From: Brachypterus glaber
Taxonomy: Eukaryota > Arthropoda > Insecta > Coleoptera > Kateretidae
NCBI GenBank assembly: GCA_958510825.1
Contig: OY294051.1
Span: 25,593,265 to 25,657,264, forward strand
Direction of reading: 5' to 3'
Length of the DNA: 64,000 nucleotides
Positions 62,865-64,000 of this stretch are shown here, one piece after another; position 1 is the first letter of the stretch; each line of letters begins with the position of its first letter. The notes under the pieces were generated by a model. The model was not told where the DNA came from. It saw nothing but the letters and a program-made list of their open reading frames with translations, and did not search any database. A program made the translations under genes and the position numbers.

Positions 62865-63120
62865 AATATCGTCCAAATGTCCGCCTCGACTTTTCTTACA
62901 GACGGTCTTATCTTAAATCGCACGATTTCTCCATTTCGAAAAGTCCAGGAAAATTTTGATGCGATAAAGCCATTATTTCACCAGCTGTGTTGCACGGTCG
63001 TTTACATCCATAGCATCGATTTCGGGCCAAACCAAAAATTATGCGAAAACGTGATAAAAAATCCAAATCAAAAGAATGACCGTCTGTAAGAAAAGCCGAG
63101 GCAGACATTTGGACGATATT
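62865..63120. mobile_element. 256-bp MITE with ~42-bp TIRs
   Basis: AATATCGTCCAAATGTCC, then CCTCGACTTTTCTTACAGAC, are inverted at 63,078-63,120 with one or two mismatches. It lies directly beside the Harbinger right end. The open frames in it are TIR read-throughs. Confidence 0.85.
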
Positions 63121-63640
63121 GTGTTCCATTACTAACCATATAGTATGTACTTTGGATTAAGGGGTTTGATTTTTGATTTCAAAAAACAGATTTTTTTTTG
63201 CTTTTTTATACTTCTCAATATGTGTAATAATGTAGTCGTAATACTAACTGGCACCTATGACCTGAGGCAAGGGGAAGAGAAGAGCTAAAATTTTGCGTGT
63301 AAACTATAGACAATCTTGAATTTTTCACATTCCACTCATGTGCCAATTGATATTGAGTAAACAGTAGAATACGCTCCTAAAATATTTTGACGACATTTGT
63401 CTATACATATACAGGGTGTCCCAAAATTAGCCTGCCAAACTTTAATATCGAATTCTAGAACCGGAAATATTAAGAAAACTTCGTATAACCATAGGCCGAA
63501 AAACCCTTGATTTTCCAGATACATGGTGTTAAAGTGTGGTTAGTTCTGAGGATGGTTTTTGTTTAATATTTAAGAAACGTCTAAGAATAATTAATTGAAA
63601 CTTTGTACTACACAGAAAAAAAGGATATCTTGAATCAAAG
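63121..63640. other. No gene seen; TIR-like CAGGGTGTCCCAAAATT
   Basis: TACAGGGTGTCCCAAAATTA at 63,411 resembles the termini of other elements here. No partner was found inside the window. Confidence 0.4.
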
Positions 63641-63649
63641 CAAAACGAT

Positions 63650-63975
63650 CTTGAACCAAGGCCGCCATGGCTTTCAATATGTTCAACGCCATGACTGTAT
63701 TGGTTCAAGTCCGCCGTGATCTTGGCATTTGAGGTCCTAGATTTAAGGACATTTTCTTAAATCAAAGCCACTTAAACCATTTATTTAAGATCATATTATC
63801 TTAAACCAAGTATGTAATTATCTTGATTTAAGATCATATTATCTTTATCCAAGATCATATTATCTTGCACCAAGTCTTGGTTTAAGATAATATAATCTTG
63901 AATGAAGAGAATTATAATTTTGATTTAAGATTATGATTCTCTTGATTCAAGATCATATTGACCCCACACTCCAGG
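63650..63975. repeat. Palindromic ~24-bp TCTTGATTTAAGATCATATT minisatellite
   Basis: About ten imperfect units of TCTTGATTTAAGATCATATT and its inverse (AATATGATCTTGAATCAAGA) occur in mixed orientation, with TTAAGAT/ATCTTAA nested. It continues to near the window edge. Confidence 0.8.
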
Positions 63976-64000
63976 GTTAATAGAATGGTAAATATTTTGA

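Noticed and set aside
62844..63129. Two opposed ~75-codon frames
   Set aside because: They read through the perfect TIRs of a 256-bp MITE in both directions, hence similar peptides (VQMSAS.FLTDG).

Overview
The window is AT-rich eukaryotic DNA, most likely from an insect with a large, repeat-filled genome. The evidence is two intron-containing secreted chymotrypsin-fold genes with insect-style architecture, tRNA-derived SINEs, RNase H-bearing and CR1/Jockey-type LINEs, a Penelope-like element, and Tc1/mariner, hAT and PIF/Harbinger DNA transposons. A beetle would fit, but nothing read here proves the order. No bacterial, viral or CRISPR signal was found.

Layout: 1-6,900 holds a hexamer microsatellite, a 21-bp-stem hairpin and several inverted-repeat elements. 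6,900-10,200 holds a SINE, a foldback-type element nested in a mariner-like MITE, and an RNase H LINE tail with a 408-bp tandem duplication. 10,200-19,300 is AT-rich DNA with tandem duplications, MITEs and a hAT-type MITE. 19,345-21,790 is a tandem array of ~513/580-bp units. 22,044-22,248 looks like an isolated coding exon with a transmembrane segment, followed by a 3-kb foldback carrying a nested MITE and LINE. 26,000-29,170 is more TIR elements.

The two clear host genes are both on the minus strand: a serine protease homologue (exons 31,432-31,200 and 29,721-29,202) that has lost the catalytic His and Asp, and a paralogue with an intact triad (exons 54,504-54,278 and 49,541-49,022). They share a phase-2 intron at the same place and identical 520-nt second exons, so they are duplicates, one of which became a pseudoenzyme. 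Their introns are filled by transposons; gene 2's 4.7-kb intron has at least three TIR elements. Both genes end within a few bases of a MITE, and a 3.5-kb TIR-bounded block begins just upstream of gene 2's TATA box.

Between and beyond the genes, 33,900-48,990 contains TIR elements, a deleted Tc1-like transposon whose empty target site is also present, a LINE fragment, a Penelope-like 3' end with a hammerhead ribozyme motif, and a nearly complete CR1/Jockey-type LINE with an ATGA ORF1/ORF2 overlap. 54,574-63,990 contains further LINE and MITE copies, a second hAT-type MITE, a decayed PIF/Harbinger element with transposase and Myb-like remnants, and a 24-bp-type minisatellite at the end.

The recurring theme is long foldback repeats from several families. 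Many have a short GC-rich perfect hairpin at the centre, unlike the AT-rich arms. Coordinates of repeat edges are read by eye and may be off by some bases unless a target-site duplication is stated.
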